Below are positions 1 through 9,632 of a stretch of DNA of 64,000 bases, one piece after another; position 1 is the stretch's first letter; each line of letters begins with the position of its first letter. The stretch comes from Sinorhizobium americanum (GTDB lineage Bacteria > Pseudomonadota > Alphaproteobacteria > Rhizobiales > Rhizobiaceae), in NCBI RefSeq assembly GCF_001651855.1, contig NZ_LNQC01000081.1, forward strand, positions 124,001 through 188,000. The letters are read 5' to 3'. A program made the position numbers and the translations under genes. The notes below the pieces were generated by a model. It did no database searches. It worked only from the letters and a program-made list of their open reading frames with translations, and had not been told where the DNA came from.

Positions 1-1
1 G

Positions 2-1024
2 CTGACCGGCCCGAACGCCGCATTCGGCGCCCAGCTCCAGAAAGGTGCGGAGCAGGCAGCCGCCGACATCAACGCGGCAGGCGGCATCAACGGGGAACAG
101 ATCAAGATCGTGCTCGGCGACGACGTTTCGGATCCGAAGCAGGGCATTTCGGTCGCCAACAAATTTGTCGCTGACGGCGTGAAGTTCGTCGTTGGCCACT
201 TCAACTCCGGTGTGACGATTCCGGCCTCGGAAGTCTATGCCGAGAATGGCATCCTGGTCATCACTCCGTCTGCGACCAACCCGCAACTCACCGAGCGCGG
301 CCTGTGGAACACGTTCCGCACCTGCGGCCGTGACGACCAGCAGGGCGCAGTCGCCGGTGCTTACCTCGCCGCCAACTTCAAGGACGCCAAGATCGCCGTC
401 ATTCACGACAAGACGCCGTACGGCCAGGGTCTCGCCGACGAAACCAAGAAGTCGATGAATGAAGCCGGCCTCACCGAAGCCCTCTACGAAGGCATCAATA
501 TCGGCGACAAGGATTTCTCGGCGCTGATCGCCAAGATGAAGGAAGCCGGTGTTGGGGTCGTTTACTACGGCGGTCTGCACACGGAAGCCGGCCTCATCAT
601 GCGTCAGATGAAGGACCAGGGCCTCAAGGCAACGTTCATGTCGGGCGATGGTATCGTCTCGAACGAACTGGCTTCCATCGCTGGCGACGCCGTCGACGGC
701 ACGCTGATGACCTTCGCGCCGGATCCGCGCAAGAACCCGGCATCCAAGGACCTCGTCGAGAAGTTCCGTGCCGCCGGCTTCGAGCCGGAAGCCTACACCC
801 TTTACTCCTATGCTGCCCTGCAGGTCGTCGCCGACGCTGCCAAGGCAGCCGGCGGCAACGATTCGCAGGCCGTCGCTGAAGCGATCAAGGCCAAGGGTCC
901 GTTCAAGACCGCGATCGGCGAGCTCGGCTATGACGAAAAGGGCGACATCACCCGCCCGGACTACGTCATGTACACCTGGAAGAAGGGTGAAGACGGCAAG
1001 TACAGCTACTTCCAGAACGAATAG
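2..1024 (+). CDS. Branched-chain amino acid ABC transporter substrate-binding protein (5' truncated by window edge)
   Basis: The frame is open from base 2 and ends at the TAG at 1022-1024, so the signal peptide and the first part of the mature protein lie outside the window. The visible 340 residues are a type I periplasmic binding fold of the LivJ/LivK family: an early run [11 protein letters not shown], then the [13 protein letters not shown] stretch common in this family, and the later pattern [20 protein letters not shown]. The family captures leucine, isoleucine, valine or other amino acids in the periplasm for an ABC importer. The permease and ATPase genes are not in the window. The exact substrate cannot be read from sequence. 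A strong terminator follows directly, so this is the last gene of its transcript. Confidence 0.9.
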   Translation: MTGPNAAFGAQLQKGAEQAAADINAAGGINGEQIKIVLGDDVSDPKQGISVANKFVADGVKFVVGHFNSGVTIPASEVYAENGILVITPSATNPQLTERGLWNTFRTCGRDDQQGAVAGAYLAANFKDAKIAVIHDKTPYGQGLADETKKSMNEAGLTEALYEGINIGDKDFSALIAKMKEAGVGVVYYGGLHTEAGLIMRQMKDQGLKATFMSGDGIVSNELASIAGDAVDGTLMTFAPDPRKNPASKDLVEKFRAAGFEPEAYTLYSYAALQVVADAAKAAGGNDSQAVAEAIKAKGPFKTAIGELGYDEKGDITRPDYVMYTWKKGEDGKYSYFQNE

Positions 1025-1049
1025 TCTCGTTCTGGCGCTTTAAAAGCGA

Positions 1050-1088
1050 GCAAGGGCCCGGCGTGGAAGCGCCGGGCCCTTGCTTTTT
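1050..1088 (+). terminator. Rho-independent terminator of the amino acid binding protein gene
   Basis: A perfect 14-bp stem (1050-1063 with 1070-1083, GCAAGGGCCCGGCG on the left arm) encloses a 6-base loop and is followed by five T at 1084-1088. It starts 26 bases after the stop codon. Confidence 0.93.
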
Positions 1089-1166
1089 GCGCATGCCTCC
1101 ATCGGATATTTCGCCGCAGTCCGGTCCCGGCGCGGCTGGGCTACGGCATGGAACGATCGATAGGAG

Positions 1167-1218
1167 TTGCATCCCGCTCAACCGGCGAACTATAGATAAA
1201 ATACGATTCTATCTATAT
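1167..1218 (+). promoter_or_regulatory. bioB promoter with two BioR-like operator boxes
   Basis: Two copies of a ten-base motif lie just before bioB: CTATAGATAA at 1190-1199 and CTATCTATAT at 1209-1218. They match, in opposite orientations, the palindromic BioR box of alphaproteobacteria (TTATCTATAA/TTATAGATAA) at nine and eight of ten positions. A plausible promoter is TTGCAT at 1167-1172 with TATAGA at 1191-1196 (18-base spacer), so the first box would overlap the -10 element. Known family: BioR is a GntR-type repressor of biotin genes. The bioR gene is not in this window. Repression here is inferred from the motif only. Confidence 0.75.
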
Positions 1219-1250
1219 CGATGGCCGTGATCAGAGGGGGACAGCCGCGA

Positions 1251-2264
1251 ATGCAGGAAACGATGGGAACGAGCGGAGCGGATTCGATCAGCTCCGGCGC
1301 CGATTTTACGAGATGGGATGTCGCCGAGGCGAAAAAAATCTATAATTTGCCGTTCAACGACCTCCTGTTCCGCGCGCAGTCCATCCATCGCGCGCATTTC
1401 GATCCGAACGCGGTGCAGATGAGCCGACTCCTTTCGATCAAGACTGGGGGGTGTGCCGAGGATTGCGGCTATTGCAGCCAGTCGGCGCACTATCCAACCG
1501 GGCTCAAGGCGTCGAAGCTGATGGAAGTCGAGCGGGTTATCGCGGAGGCGCGCGAGGCCAAGGACGGCGGCGCGACGCGCTATTGCATGGGGGCGGCCTG
1601 GCGCAGCCCGAAGGAACGCGACATGGAGGCGATCGTCGCCATGGTGCGCGGCGTCAAGGCGCTCGGGATGGAAACCTGCATGACCCTCGGGATGCTGTCG
1701 CTTTCGCAGACGGAGCGGCTCGCAGGGGCCGGCCTCGATTACTACAATCACAATGTCGACACCTCCGAGCGCTTTTACAGCGAGATCATCACCACGCGAA
1801 CCTTTGCCGATCGGCTGGAAACGCTTGCCAATGTCCGCGAAGCGGGCATCAAGGTCTGCGCCGGCGGCATCTTGGGCATGGGCGAAACGGTCGACGATCG
1901 CATTTCGATGCTGGTGACGCTCGCCAATCTTCCGGCGGCGCCGGAAAGCGTGCCGATCAACATGCTGATTCCCATGCCCGGGTCGAAGCTTGCGGATGCG
2001 CCGCCAGTCGATCCGATCGACTTCGTCCGGACGATCGGGCTCGCCCGGATCCTGATGCCAAAATCTCATGTCCGCCTTTCGGCCGGCCGGACCGAAATGA
2101 GCGACGAAATGCAGGCGCTCTGTTTCTTCGCCGGGGCGAATTCGATCTTCGTCGGCGAAACGCTGTTGACGGCGGACAATCCCGGCGAGGACCACGATGC
2201 GGCGCTGTTCCGCCGCCTCGGGCTGAAGCCGATGGCACTCGAGCCTATGGAGCCGGCCGAATGA
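1251..2264 (+). CDS. bioB: Biotin synthase BioB
   Basis: Radical-SAM enzyme that inserts sulfur into dethiobiotin, the last step of biotin synthesis. The radical-SAM cluster cysteines are C68, C72 and C75 in [13 protein letters not shown]. The family pattern YNHNVDTS is present, followed by [10 protein letters not shown]. The protein is 337 residues if started at 1251, where AGAGGGGGA sits nine bases upstream. An in-frame ATG at 1221 lies immediately after the second BioR box, has no ribosome-binding site and would leave almost no leader, so it is less likely. First gene of bioBFDAZ; it overlaps bioF by ATGA, which suggests translational coupling. Confidence 0.97.
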   Translation: MQETMGTSGADSISSGADFTRWDVAEAKKIYNLPFNDLLFRAQSIHRAHFDPNAVQMSRLLSIKTGGCAEDCGYCSQSAHYPTGLKASKLMEVERVIAEAREAKDGGATRYCMGAAWRSPKERDMEAIVAMVRGVKALGMETCMTLGMLSLSQTERLAGAGLDYYNHNVDTSERFYSEIITTRTFADRLETLANVREAGIKVCAGGILGMGETVDDRISMLVTLANLPAAPESVPINMLIPMPGSKLADAPPVDPIDFVRTIGLARILMPKSHVRLSAGRTEMSDEMQALCFFAGANSIFVGETLLTADNPGEDHDAALFRRLGLKPMALEPMEPAE

Positions 2265-3403
2265 TCGCCGAGGGTCTCGGCCGCTACGAGAAGATCTTGG
2301 CAGGACTCGAGCGAAAGGGGCGGCGACGCGCTCTGGTCGCTCGAGCGGGCGTTGACTTCACCTCGAACGACTATCTGGGTCTCGCAGGCTCTCCGCGACT
2401 GAAGGAGGCGATCGCCTCCGCCGTCGACCGCGACGTGCCGGTTGGCGCCGGCGGATCCCGCCTATTGCGCGGCAATCATCCGGAGCATGAGGCGCTTGAG
2501 GCGGAGGCGGCCGAGTTCTTCGGCGCGGATCGGGCGCTCTTTTTCAGCAGCGGCTATGCCGCCAATGTCGCGTTGTTTTCGACCCTGCCGCCGCGCGACG
2601 ACATCATCGTCCACGACGCGCTGATCCATGCGAGCGCCCATGAGGGGATCGCCGCAAGCCGGGCGCAGGCGGTCGCGGCCGGCCACAACGATGTCGGGGC
2701 CTTCGCCGACGCCATCCGGAAATGGCGGCGTGCTGGCGGAACGGGATGCCCGTGGATCGCCGTTGAAAGCCTCTATTCGATGGACGGAGACCGGGCGCCG
2801 CTGATCGAGCTTGCGGCGCTCGCCGAAGAGCATGACGGCTTTCTGGTCATCGACGAGGCGCATGCCACGGGCGTTTTCGGTCCCGGCGGCCGCGGCCTAT
2901 CGGCGGCGCTCGAGGGCCGGGAGAATGTCGTTGTCCTGCACACCTGCGGCAAGGCGCTTGGCGTTTCCGGCGCTTTGCTCTGCGCCAACGGAACCCTTTG
3001 CGACTATCTCGTCAACCGCGCCCGTGGCTTCATCTATTCCACTGCTCCGTCGCCCTTGACGGCTGCCGCGGTTCGCGAGGCCTTGCGGATCGCCGCGGAT
3101 GAGCCGCAGCGTCGCGCCGACTTCGACGCGCTCAGCGCCTTTGCCAATGCGGCGCTCGCCGCAACAACCGGGATCGAAGGCAGCGGATCGCAGATCCTGC
3201 CGGTGATGATCGGCGACAATGGCCGCGCCGTGAGAACCGCCGAGCGCCTACGCGAGGAGGGATTCGACATCCGCGCGATCCGTCCGCCGACCGTTCCTGA
3301 GGGCACGGCGCGGCTCCGGATCGCGATCACCCTGAACGTCGACAGGCAGGCGATCGCGCAGATGCTGGCACGGCTGCAGGTGGCGATGGCGGAGGAACGA
3401 TGA
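2261..3403 (+). CDS. bioF: 8-amino-7-oxononanoate synthase BioF
   Basis: PLP enzyme that condenses pimeloyl-ACP (or -CoA) with L-alanine, the first committed step of ring assembly in biotin synthesis. It is 380 residues, typical of the family. Visible signatures are the glycine-rich [19 protein letters not shown], the cofactor-binding [17 protein letters not shown], and the Schiff-base lysine K231 in [11 protein letters not shown]. The start at 2261 overlaps the bioB stop (ATGA). The same frame stays open far upstream inside bioB, but that extension is a high-GC shadow with no family similarity. It overlaps bioD by four bases downstream. Confidence 0.96.
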   Translation: MIAEGLGRYEKILAGLERKGRRRALVARAGVDFTSNDYLGLAGSPRLKEAIASAVDRDVPVGAGGSRLLRGNHPEHEALEAEAAEFFGADRALFFSSGYAANVALFSTLPPRDDIIVHDALIHASAHEGIAASRAQAVAAGHNDVGAFADAIRKWRRAGGTGCPWIAVESLYSMDGDRAPLIELAALAEEHDGFLVIDEAHATGVFGPGGRGLSAALEGRENVVVLHTCGKALGVSGALLCANGTLCDYLVNRARGFIYSTAPSPLTAAAVREALRIAADEPQRRADFDALSAFANAALAATTGIEGSGSQILPVMIGDNGRAVRTAERLREEGFDIRAIRPPTVPEGTARLRIAITLNVDRQAIAQMLARLQVAMAEER

Positions 3404-4041
3404 TGACAGCCCGCGTCGTGATCACCGGCACGGATACCGGCATCGGCAAGACCGTCTTTGCCGCCGCACTCACCGATGCGCTTGCCGGCTGCTACTGGAA
3501 GCCGGTTCAGTCCGGGCTCGACGGCGAAACCGACAGCGAAGCGGTCCGGCGGCTTGGCCGCATAGAGGCTCGCCGTATCCTGCCGGAGGCCTACAGGCTC
3601 GCGACACCCGCCTCACCGCATCTCTCTGCCAGGCTCGACGGGGTGACGATCCGGCCGGAAAGCCTCTCGCCACCCCCGGTCGAGGCGCCGCTCGTCATTG
3701 AAGGAGCGGGCGGGCTCCTGGTGCCGCTGACGGAGCGGGCGGTCTTTGCCGATGTCTTTCAGCGCTGGCGGTTTCCCGTCGTCCTTTGCGCCCGCACGGC
3801 GCTCGGCACAATCAATCACACGCTGCTGTCGCTCGAAGCGCTGCGGGCTCGATCGATCCCGGTTCTCGGAGTCGCCTTCATCTGCGACGAGCAGGCGGAT
3901 ACGGAAAGGACGATCGCGGAGTTGGGAGGCGTTCGCATACTCGGCCGCTTGCCACGGCTCGATCCTTTGACGCCCGATGGCTTGCGACTGGCCTTCCGCG
4001 AATGTTTCGAGCTGGACCATTTCCGCGAGGTGCCGGCATGA
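3400..4041 (+). CDS. bioD: Dethiobiotin synthetase BioD
   Basis: ATP-dependent carboxylase that closes the ureido ring of dethiobiotin from diaminopelargonate. It has 213 residues. The P-loop [10 protein letters not shown] lies at residues 9-18 (K17), and [12 protein letters not shown], the second signature of the family, is near the middle. The start is ATGATG at 3400/3403 overlapping the bioF stop; either ATG is possible. The stop overlaps the bioA start. Cytoplasmic, third enzyme encoded in the operon. Confidence 0.95.
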   Translation: MMTARVVITGTDTGIGKTVFAAALTDALAGCYWKPVQSGLDGETDSEAVRRLGRIEARRILPEAYRLATPASPHLSARLDGVTIRPESLSPPPVEAPLVIEGAGGLLVPLTERAVFADVFQRWRFPVVLCARTALGTINHTLLSLEALRARSIPVLGVAFICDEQADTERTIAELGGVRILGRLPRLDPLTPDGLRLAFRECFELDHFREVPA

Positions 4042-5306
4042 CAGGCTCTCCCGTCTGGCATCCCTTCACTCAGCACGCGCTGGAACCGGCGATGAAACAC
4101 ATCGTCCGCACCGAGGGCGCCTATCTCATCGACGAGGATGGCTCGCCCATTGTCGATGCGATCTCGTCCTGGTGGGTGATCACCCACGGCCATCGGCACC
4201 CGACGATCATGGAGGCCATCCGGTCGGCCGCGGAAAGCTACGACCAGGTGATTTTTGCCGAATACACCCATGCGCCGGCGGAAGAACTGGCGACGGGTCT
4301 GATCGAGATCGCGCCCGCCGGCTTGAAGCACGTCTTCTATTCCGACAGCGGCTCGACCGCCGTGGAGGTCGCGCTGAAGATGGCGCTCGGCTACTTCCAC
4401 AATATCGGCGCGTCGCGCAGTCGCATCTCGGTGATGGAACACAGCTACCACGGCGACACGATCGGCACCATGTCGGCGGGCGAGCGCGGCGTCTTCAATG
4501 CAGCCTACGAGCCGCTTCTTTTTGCCGTCGACCGCTTGCCGTTCCCGGAGCCCGGCCGCGAACAGGAGACGCTCGATGCCTTCGAGCGTTTTTGCGCTTC
4601 CGGCCGGGTGGCGGCGCTCATCATCGAGCCGCTGGTTCTCGGCGCCGGCGGGATGAAGATCTACCCGGGCCTCGTACTCGCGGAACTGAAGCGGATCGCC
4701 GAACGGCATGGTACTCTCCTGATTGCCGATGAGGTGATGACCGGCTGGGGCCGCGCCGGCACACTCTTTGCCTGCGAGCAGGCGGGGATCGCGCCGGACA
4801 TCCTGTGCACGTCGAAGGGCTTGACCGGCGGAGCGCTGCCGCTCGCGGCAACCCTTTGCACGGCGGAGATATTCGACGCGCATCTGTCGCGGGACCGGCG
4901 CCGCACATTCTTTCATTCGAGCTCCTATACCGCCAATCCGATCGCCTGCGCCGCGGCTGTCGCCAATCTCGCCGTCTGGAAAGAGGAGCCGGTCGGCGGC
5001 CGCATCGAAGCGCTCGCCGCCAACCAGCGGCGACATCTAAAGCGCTTCGTCGCCGATCCGCGCTTCCGGAATGTACGCCAGGCCGGCACGATCGCCGCGC
5101 TCGACCTTTCCGTGCCGGCGGGGGGCTATCTGGCCGATGTCGGGCCGCGGCTCAGGGCTTTCTTCCGCGAGCGCAAGCTGCTCATCCGGCCGCTCGGGAA
5201 TGTCATTTATCTGATGCCGCCCTATTGCATCGCCGATGCCGATCTCGATCGTGCCTATGACGCGATTGACGAGGCCGCGTCTGCCTTCGCCAGGGGGCGG
5301 CTATGA
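4038..5306 (+). CDS. bioA: Adenosylmethionine-8-amino-7-oxononanoate aminotransferase BioA
   Basis: Class III PLP aminotransferase that converts 8-amino-7-oxononanoate to 7,8-diaminopelargonate with S-adenosylmethionine as amino donor. It has 422 residues. The N-terminal [36 protein letters not shown], the cofactor aspartate in [12 protein letters not shown], and the Schiff-base lysine K260 in CTSKGLTGG are all present. The ATG at 4038 overlaps the bioD stop; the longer open frame upstream runs inside bioD and is not real. It overlaps bioZ by four bases. Confidence 0.96.
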   Translation: MTGSPVWHPFTQHALEPAMKHIVRTEGAYLIDEDGSPIVDAISSWWVITHGHRHPTIMEAIRSAAESYDQVIFAEYTHAPAEELATGLIEIAPAGLKHVFYSDSGSTAVEVALKMALGYFHNIGASRSRISVMEHSYHGDTIGTMSAGERGVFNAAYEPLLFAVDRLPFPEPGREQETLDAFERFCASGRVAALIIEPLVLGAGGMKIYPGLVLAELKRIAERHGTLLIADEVMTGWGRAGTLFACEQAGIAPDILCTSKGLTGGALPLAATLCTAEIFDAHLSRDRRRTFFHSSSYTANPIACAAAVANLAVWKEEPVGGRIEALAANQRRHLKRFVADPRFRNVRQAGTIAALDLSVPAGGYLADVGPRLRAFFRERKLLIRPLGNVIYLMPPYCIADADLDRAYDAIDEAASAFARGRL

Positions 5307-6292
5307 GCATCGCCCGGTCATCCCGCCTTGTCGGATTCGGTCATGCCGTGCCGGCGCGATGCGTCGAGAACGCCGAAATCGAAGCGAAACTCGGCCTTGA
5401 ATCCGGCTGGATCGAACGGCGGACGGGCATCCGGGCGCGGCGCTGGGTCGAACCCGGAGATACGCTGACCGGTCTTGCGGCCCGGGCCGGAGAGGCGGCA
5501 CTCGAGGACGCGGCTATCCCACGCGGCGACATCGCCTTGACGCTGCTTGCGACCTCGACGCCCGACCACCTCTTGCCGCCCTCGGCGCCGTTGCTCGCCC
5601 ATCGTCTCGGGCTCGGCAATTCCGGTGCGATTGACCTGGCGGGTGCCTGCTCGGGCTTCCTCTACGCGCTGACGCTTGCCGACGGGTTCGTCCGCGCGCA
5701 GGGCAAGGCGGTCCTCGTCGTTGCCGCCAACATTCTGAGTCGGCGCATCAACCCGGCCGAGAGGGCAAGCGCGGTTCTCTTCGCGGACGCGGCCGGCGCC
5801 GTTGTCGTCGCGCCCTCGGACGATCCGGGGAAGGGCGTGCTCGGCGTCGACCTCGCGGCCGACGGAAGCCGCTACGATCTGATCACGATTCCGGCCGGCG
5901 GCAGCAGCCGGCCCTTCGCACCGGGCATGGCGGCGGAGGACGTGCTGATGACGATGCGCGACGGCCGCGAAGTGTTCGTCCACGCGGTGGAGATGATGAC
6001 GGCGTGCGCAGCTCGCGCGCTCGCCGCTGCGGGCATCGGTCCGTCAGGGGTCAGTCGCTTCGTGCCGCACCAGGCGAATGTCCGGATCTTCGATGCGGTT
6101 TGCGGCAATCTCGGCATCGCCCCGTCCAGAACCGTGCGCACTATCGTGGAGCACGGGAACTCGTCGGCTGCGACCATACCGCTGTCGCTATCACTCGCGC
6201 ACAGGGCGAACGCCTTCCTTCCGGGAGAAAGGCTGCTGCTCACCGCGGCGGGCGCAGGGCTCACCGGAGGGGCAGTGCTCGTCGGTATCTAA
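5303..6292 (+). CDS. bioZ: BioZ, FabH-like ketoacyl-ACP synthase of the biotin operon
   Basis: KAS III-fold protein of 329 residues with a complete Cys-His-Asn triad: C116 in AGACSGFL, H256 in VPHQANVRI and N286 in EHGNSSAA. In rhizobia the fabH-like gene at the end of bioBFDA is bioZ, reported to condense a glutaryl thioester with malonyl-ACP to start pimeloyl-ACP synthesis, replacing the BioC/BioH route. No bioC or bioH is seen here, which fits. The position (ATGA overlap with bioA) rather than sequence alone separates it from the housekeeping FabH. Last gene of the operon. Confidence 0.9.
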   Translation: MSIARSSRLVGFGHAVPARCVENAEIEAKLGLESGWIERRTGIRARRWVEPGDTLTGLAARAGEAALEDAAIPRGDIALTLLATSTPDHLLPPSAPLLAHRLGLGNSGAIDLAGACSGFLYALTLADGFVRAQGKAVLVVAANILSRRINPAERASAVLFADAAGAVVVAPSDDPGKGVLGVDLAADGSRYDLITIPAGGSSRPFAPGMAAEDVLMTMRDGREVFVHAVEMMTACAARALAAAGIGPSGVSRFVPHQANVRIFDAVCGNLGIAPSRTVRTIVEHGNSSAATIPLSLSLAHRANAFLPGERLLLTAAGAGLTGGAVLVGI

Positions 6293-6328
6293 TAGCAAAG
6301 CTGCCTGCCGCATCCGCTCCAAGCATGC

Positions 6329-6790
6329 CTACCGTAGCAGCGATGCCCGGAGCGCGGCGATTTCCTCTTTTAGCCGCCCGATCTGCGCAGGCTCCATTCC
6401 GGTCGCCTCGATGATGCCGCACGGGACGGTGCCGGCCTTTTCCTTGAGCGCCCTGCCGGTTTCGGTCAGGCGCACGCGAACCTGCCGCTCGTCGGCGCGG
6501 TCGCGGACCCTCGAAATATAACCCATTGCCTCGAGGCGCTTCAGCATGGGCGTGAGGGTGCTTGATTCGAGAAAGAGCTTGTCTCCCAGGCTGCCGACGG
6601 TCTGATCATCTTTTTCCCACAGAACAACCATTACGAGATATTGTGGATAGGTAAGGTCCAGGTCGTCAAGCAGCGGCTTGTACACACGCGTAAACGCGTG
6701 GTTCGCGGAATAGATCGCAAAGCACAGGAAATTATCGATCTTCATCAACTCTTCCGGGGAGGGGATTTCTGCCTTCGCCATCGCCTTCAT
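6329..6790 (-). CDS. MarR-family regulator, OhrR-like
   Basis: Winged-helix MarR protein of 153 residues from the ATG at 6790. The N-terminal stretch NFLCFAIYSANHAF places a cysteine (C23) where OhrR peroxide sensors carry their reactive cysteine. The core DLTYPQYLVMVVLWE and the helix SSTLTPMLKRLEAMG with wing RDRADERQVRVRLTETG are typical of OhrR. A GTG further upstream (6880) is in frame but sits inside a palindrome and would be transcribed only from much further out. An ATG at 6781 is another option. The gene is divergent from a secreted hydrolase, not from an ohr gene, so the inducer is uncertain. Confidence 0.88.
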   Translation of the reverse strand: MKAMAKAEIPSPEELMKIDNFLCFAIYSANHAFTRVYKPLLDDLDLTYPQYLVMVVLWEKDDQTVGSLGDKLFLESSTLTPMLKRLEAMGYISRVRDRADERQVRVRLTETGRALKEKAGTVPCGIIEATGMEPAQIGRLKEEIAALRASLLR

Positions 6791-6817
6791 TCCAAATTCG
6801 CCTAGGAACCACAGTAA

Positions 6818-6829
6818 ATCGTTCGCGAT
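6818..6829. promoter_or_regulatory. Imperfect palindrome, possible second MarR operator
   Basis: ATCG-TTCG-CGAT is an interrupted inverted repeat whose outer bases match the perfect palindrome 54 bases away at 6872-6883. It lies just upstream of the regulator's start, so it could serve autoregulation. Inferred from symmetry only. Confidence 0.4.
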
Positions 6830-6843
6830 ATAATCGCAAGGTA

Positions 6844-6883
6844 TTGACAGTTCTGCCCGGCCAGGATAAATATCGTGCACGAT
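6844..6883 (+). promoter_or_regulatory. Hydrolase promoter with a perfect 12-bp operator palindrome at the start site
   Basis: TTGACA (6844-6849), a 17-base spacer and TAAATA (6867-6872) form a near-consensus sigma-70 promoter reading toward the hydrolase. The perfect palindrome ATCGTGCACGAT occupies 6872-6883, over the end of the -10 and the expected transcription start, where a MarR dimer would block initiation. The pairing with the adjacent regulator is inference. Confidence 0.65.
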
Positions 6884-6980
6884 TTAATCGTTGCATAACT
6901 AAGCGCCTGCTAATGCGCTTTGCTGCAAGGGTTACATCGCAACGATCCGACTTGCCGCCACGAAGCGAAGGAGCGATTCC

Positions 6981-7970
6981 ATGACGAAGGTTCAAGACAG
7001 CGCGACCGCAGTTTCCAGAAGGGAGATGCTGGCGGGAGCACTCGGTGCCGCAAGCGCGGCCGCCGCATTCGCCGCAGCCCCGCCAGCCGCAGCGGCGGGC
7101 ACAGCAGAGCCATCAACCACAGAAGGAGCAAGGACCATGGGAAGCAGGATCACCACGCGCGACGGCGTTGAAATCTATTACAAGGACTGGGGTCCGAAGG
7201 ACGGCCCGGTCGTCATCCTCAGCCACGGCTGGCCGCTCTCATCCGACAGTTGGGAAGCCCAGGCCTTCCATCTGGCCAGCAACGGTTTCCGAGTCGTCAC
7301 CCATGATCGTCGCGGTCACGGCCGGTCCAGCCAGCCCTGGGACGGCAACGACATGGATCACTATGCCGACGACCTTGCCGACCTGATCGAGCAATTGGAT
7401 CTGAAGGACATCTTTCTGGCCGGCTTCTCCACCGGCGGCGGTGAGATCACCCGCTATATCGGTCGCCACGGCACCAGCCGCGTCGCCAAGGCTGGACTGA
7501 TCTCAGCAGTGCCGCCGCTCATGGTCAAGACCGACAAGAACCCAGGCGGCCTGCCGAAAGACGTGTTCGACGGCTTGCAGGCCGCGAGCCTCGCCGACCG
7601 TTCACAGCTCTACAAGGATATCGCCTCGGGTCCCTTCTTCGGCTTCAACCGTCCGGGCGCCAAGCCGTCGCAGGGGATGATCGACAGCTTCTGGCTGCAG
7701 GGTTTGACGGGCGGCCACAAGAACACCTATGATTCGATCGTCGCCTTCTCGCAGACCGACTTCACCGAGGACCTGAAGAAGTTCGACGTGCCGACGCTCA
7801 TCATCCACGGCGACGACGACCAGATCGTGCCGATCGATGCTGCCGCCCGGGCTTCGAAGACGCTCATTCCGCACGCGGAACTCAAAGTCTATCCGGGTGC
7901 GCCGCACGGCATCACGGACACCCACAAAGAGCAGTTGAACAGGGACCTGCTGGAGTTCGCTCGGTCCTAG
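6981..7970 (+). CDS. Tat-exported alpha/beta hydrolase of the non-haem chloroperoxidase/esterase type
   Basis: Protein of 329 residues. The N-terminus has a twin-arginine motif (SRREML) and an Ala-rich hydrophobic stretch ending near AAAAG, so export by Tat is likely. The mature part is an alpha/beta hydrolase: oxyanion segment [11 protein letters not shown], nucleophile S150 in GFSTGGGE, acid about D279 in HGDDDQIVP, and H309 in APHGI. This fold set is shared by cofactor-free haloperoxidases and aryl esterases. An internal ATG (7137) would start the hydrolase core without the signal. It is divergent from the MarR gene, so peroxide- or organic-oxidant-linked control is plausible. The natural substrate is unknown. 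Confidence 0.88.
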   Translation: MTKVQDSATAVSRREMLAGALGAASAAAAFAAAPPAAAAGTAEPSTTEGARTMGSRITTRDGVEIYYKDWGPKDGPVVILSHGWPLSSDSWEAQAFHLASNGFRVVTHDRRGHGRSSQPWDGNDMDHYADDLADLIEQLDLKDIFLAGFSTGGGEITRYIGRHGTSRVAKAGLISAVPPLMVKTDKNPGGLPKDVFDGLQAASLADRSQLYKDIASGPFFGFNRPGAKPSQGMIDSFWLQGLTGGHKNTYDSIVAFSQTDFTEDLKKFDVPTLIIHGDDDQIVPIDAAARASKTLIPHAELKVYPGAPHGITDTHKEQLNRDLLEFARS

Positions 7971-7996
7971 GATAGGGCGTCTCGAGCGCATTATGG

Positions 7997-8026
7997 GAGG
8001 GTGTCGCAAGCCGGCGCCCTCTTTTT
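7997..8026 (+). terminator. Terminator after the hydrolase gene
   Basis: Stem GAGGGTG (7997-8003) pairs with CGCCCTC (8015-8021), with one G-T pair, and is followed by five T at 8022-8026. Confidence 0.8.
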
Positions 8027-8153
8027 GCAAGCCACAGCCGGTGCCCATTTCAAAGCTGACCGTTCCCGCCTAGCTGCTTTCGGGGCAGATTATGCTTGCG
8101 AAACATAGGCTTGACTTTGATCATGCCATTTCGGACGATGCGCATGACGATGC

Positions 8154-9026
8154 ATGTCGCAGGGGCGTGCCGGCTGGGGATATCTGAGCACCTTGAGTGA
8201 CGCGGCGATCATCGCTCCGCAAAGGGCGTGGGGAAAAGGGCGGCTTGTTGCCAAGTCCGAACGCGGACGCACGCGCATCGCCGAGCTCTATCAGGAAGGC
8301 TGCGCCAAGATCCGTTTGCCGAAGACCTTCGATGCCTCGATGGAAGCGGTGCTCATCAACTCCTCGGGCGGCGTTACCGGCGGCGACCGGCTCGAATGGG
8401 GCTTCGAAGCCGGCGAGGGGACCGACCTCACGCTGACCACGCAGGCCTGCGAGAAGATCTATAAGGCGAGCGCCGGCACGGCCGCGATCGCGACACACAT
8501 CTCCGTCGCCGCCGGAGCGCGGGTCGATTGGCTGCCGCAGGAAACGATCCTCTTCGACCGCGCCTCGCTGTCGCGCTCGCTCGAGGTAGAGCTGGCGCCC
8601 GATGCAAGCTTTCTCGCGGTCGAGGCGGTGCTCCTCGGCCGCAAGGCGATGGGCGAGGCGGTGCATGGCGGGCTGTTTCGCGATCGCTGGCGCGTGCGGA
8701 GCGGTGGCAGGTTGGTGCATGCCGAGGATCTGACACTTGCCGGCGATATTGCAGGGCTTGCTGCAAGGCCGGCGACGCTCGGCGGCGCGGCTGCCTTCGC
8801 CACTTTGCTTTACGTCGCGGCCGATTGTGAAGCCATGCTTTCAAAGCTGCGCACAATACTCGCGCCGGTGGTGCAGGCGGGCGTCAGCCACTACAAGGTC
8901 GGCGGCTGCGACAAGCTCGTCGCCCGTGTCGCCGCGGCCGATGGATTTGCGCTTAGAAAAATCCTGATCCCGCTCATTTCGCACTTGCGTAAGGACGCAT
9001 CTGTGCCGAAAGTCTGGACTCTCTGA
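8154..9026 (+). CDS. ureD: Urease accessory protein UreD (UreH)
   Basis: Scaffold protein of the urease maturation complex UreD-UreF-UreG that delivers nickel to apo-urease. It is 290 residues. Family features are [11 protein letters not shown] near residue 22, then [21 protein letters not shown] and [12 protein letters not shown]. The ATG at 8154 lacks a recognisable ribosome-binding site and sits in a sequence matching one arm of the palindromic element found between ureF and ureG, so the true start could be a nearby in-frame codon such as the TTG at 8193. First gene of the urease cluster; ureA follows after 27 bases. Confidence 0.94.
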   Translation: MSQGRAGWGYLSTLSDAAIIAPQRAWGKGRLVAKSERGRTRIAELYQEGCAKIRLPKTFDASMEAVLINSSGGVTGGDRLEWGFEAGEGTDLTLTTQACEKIYKASAGTAAIATHISVAAGARVDWLPQETILFDRASLSRSLEVELAPDASFLAVEAVLLGRKAMGEAVHGGLFRDRWRVRSGGRLVHAEDLTLAGDIAGLAARPATLGGAAAFATLLYVAADCEAMLSKLRTILAPVVQAGVSHYKVGGCDKLVARVAAADGFALRKILIPLISHLRKDASVPKVWTL

Positions 9027-9053
9027 TCCCGCAATAAATCCGGATAGCGACGC

Positions 9054-9356
9054 ATGAATCTCACTCCGCGCGAAAAGGACAAGCTGTTGATTTCCATGGC
9101 GGCAATGGTCGCGCGCCGACGTCTGGAGCGAGGCGTCAAGCTTAACCATCCGGAGGCCATCGCCCTCATCACCGATTTCGTCGTCGAGGGTGCGCGCGAC
9201 GGCCGGTCCGTCGCTGAGTTGATGGAGGCGGGCGCCCATGTGCTGGCCCGCGACCAGGTCATGGAAGGCATCCCGGAGATGATCCACGACATCCAGATCG
9301 AGGCGACCTTCCCGGATGGGACGAAGCTCGTCACCGTTCACGAGCCCATCCGCTAG
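9054..9356 (+). CDS. ureA: Urease gamma subunit UreA
   Basis: Smallest structural subunit of bacterial urease, 100 residues as expected. [13 protein letters not shown] at the N-terminus, [16 protein letters not shown], the VMEGIPEMI segment and the C-terminal [14 protein letters not shown] are canonical. It forms the (gamma-beta-alpha)3 enzyme with UreB and UreC in the cytoplasm. Unlike the compact ureABC of enterobacteria, a small gene separates it from ureB here. Confidence 0.97.
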   Translation: MNLTPREKDKLLISMAAMVARRRLERGVKLNHPEAIALITDFVVEGARDGRSVAELMEAGAHVLARDQVMEGIPEMIHDIQIEATFPDGTKLVTVHEPIR

Positions 9357-9365
9357 GAGACAACG

Positions 9366-9620
9366 ATGCTGAGCTTGCGCCCGAACTGCGAATGCTGCGA
9401 TCGCGACCTGCCGCCCGAAAGCCGGGAGGCGATGATCTGCACTTTCGAATGCACTTTTTGCGCCGATTGCGCCGAGGGGAAGCTCGGCGGGATCTGCCCA
9501 AACTGCAGCGGCGAGCTGGTCCGCCGTCCTGTGCGGCCGACGGCAATGCTCAAGAAATATCCGGCCTCGACCGAGCGCGTGCTGAAGCCGCAAGGCTGCG
9601 CGCCGGAAAAGGCCGCGTAA
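9366..9620 (+). CDS. DUF1272 cysteine-rich small protein in the urease operon
   Basis: A protein of 84 residues with a dense set of cysteines in NCECCDRDLP, MICTFECTFCADCAE and GICPNCSGELVRRP. The pattern matches the DUF1272 family, which looks like a zinc-ribbon or other metal-binding fold. It sits nine bases after ureA and twelve before ureB, so it must be co-transcribed and co-regulated with urease. Its role is not known; metal handling is a guess from the cysteines and the setting. Confidence 0.85.
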   Translation: MLSLRPNCECCDRDLPPESREAMICTFECTFCADCAEGKLGGICPNCSGELVRRPVRPTAMLKKYPASTERVLKPQGCAPEKAA

Positions 9621-9632
9621 GGAGAGACGAGC

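Noticed and set aside
6791-6880. GTG-started N-terminal extension of the MarR regulator
   Set aside because: The codon lies within the operator palindrome and has no ribosome-binding site; the family normally begins close to the ATG at 6790.
8111-8139. TTGACT...GACGAT as the ureD promoter
   Set aside because: The -10 is too far from consensus, and nitrogen-regulated urease genes may use other promoters; no sigma-54 GG-N10-GC pair was clear either.
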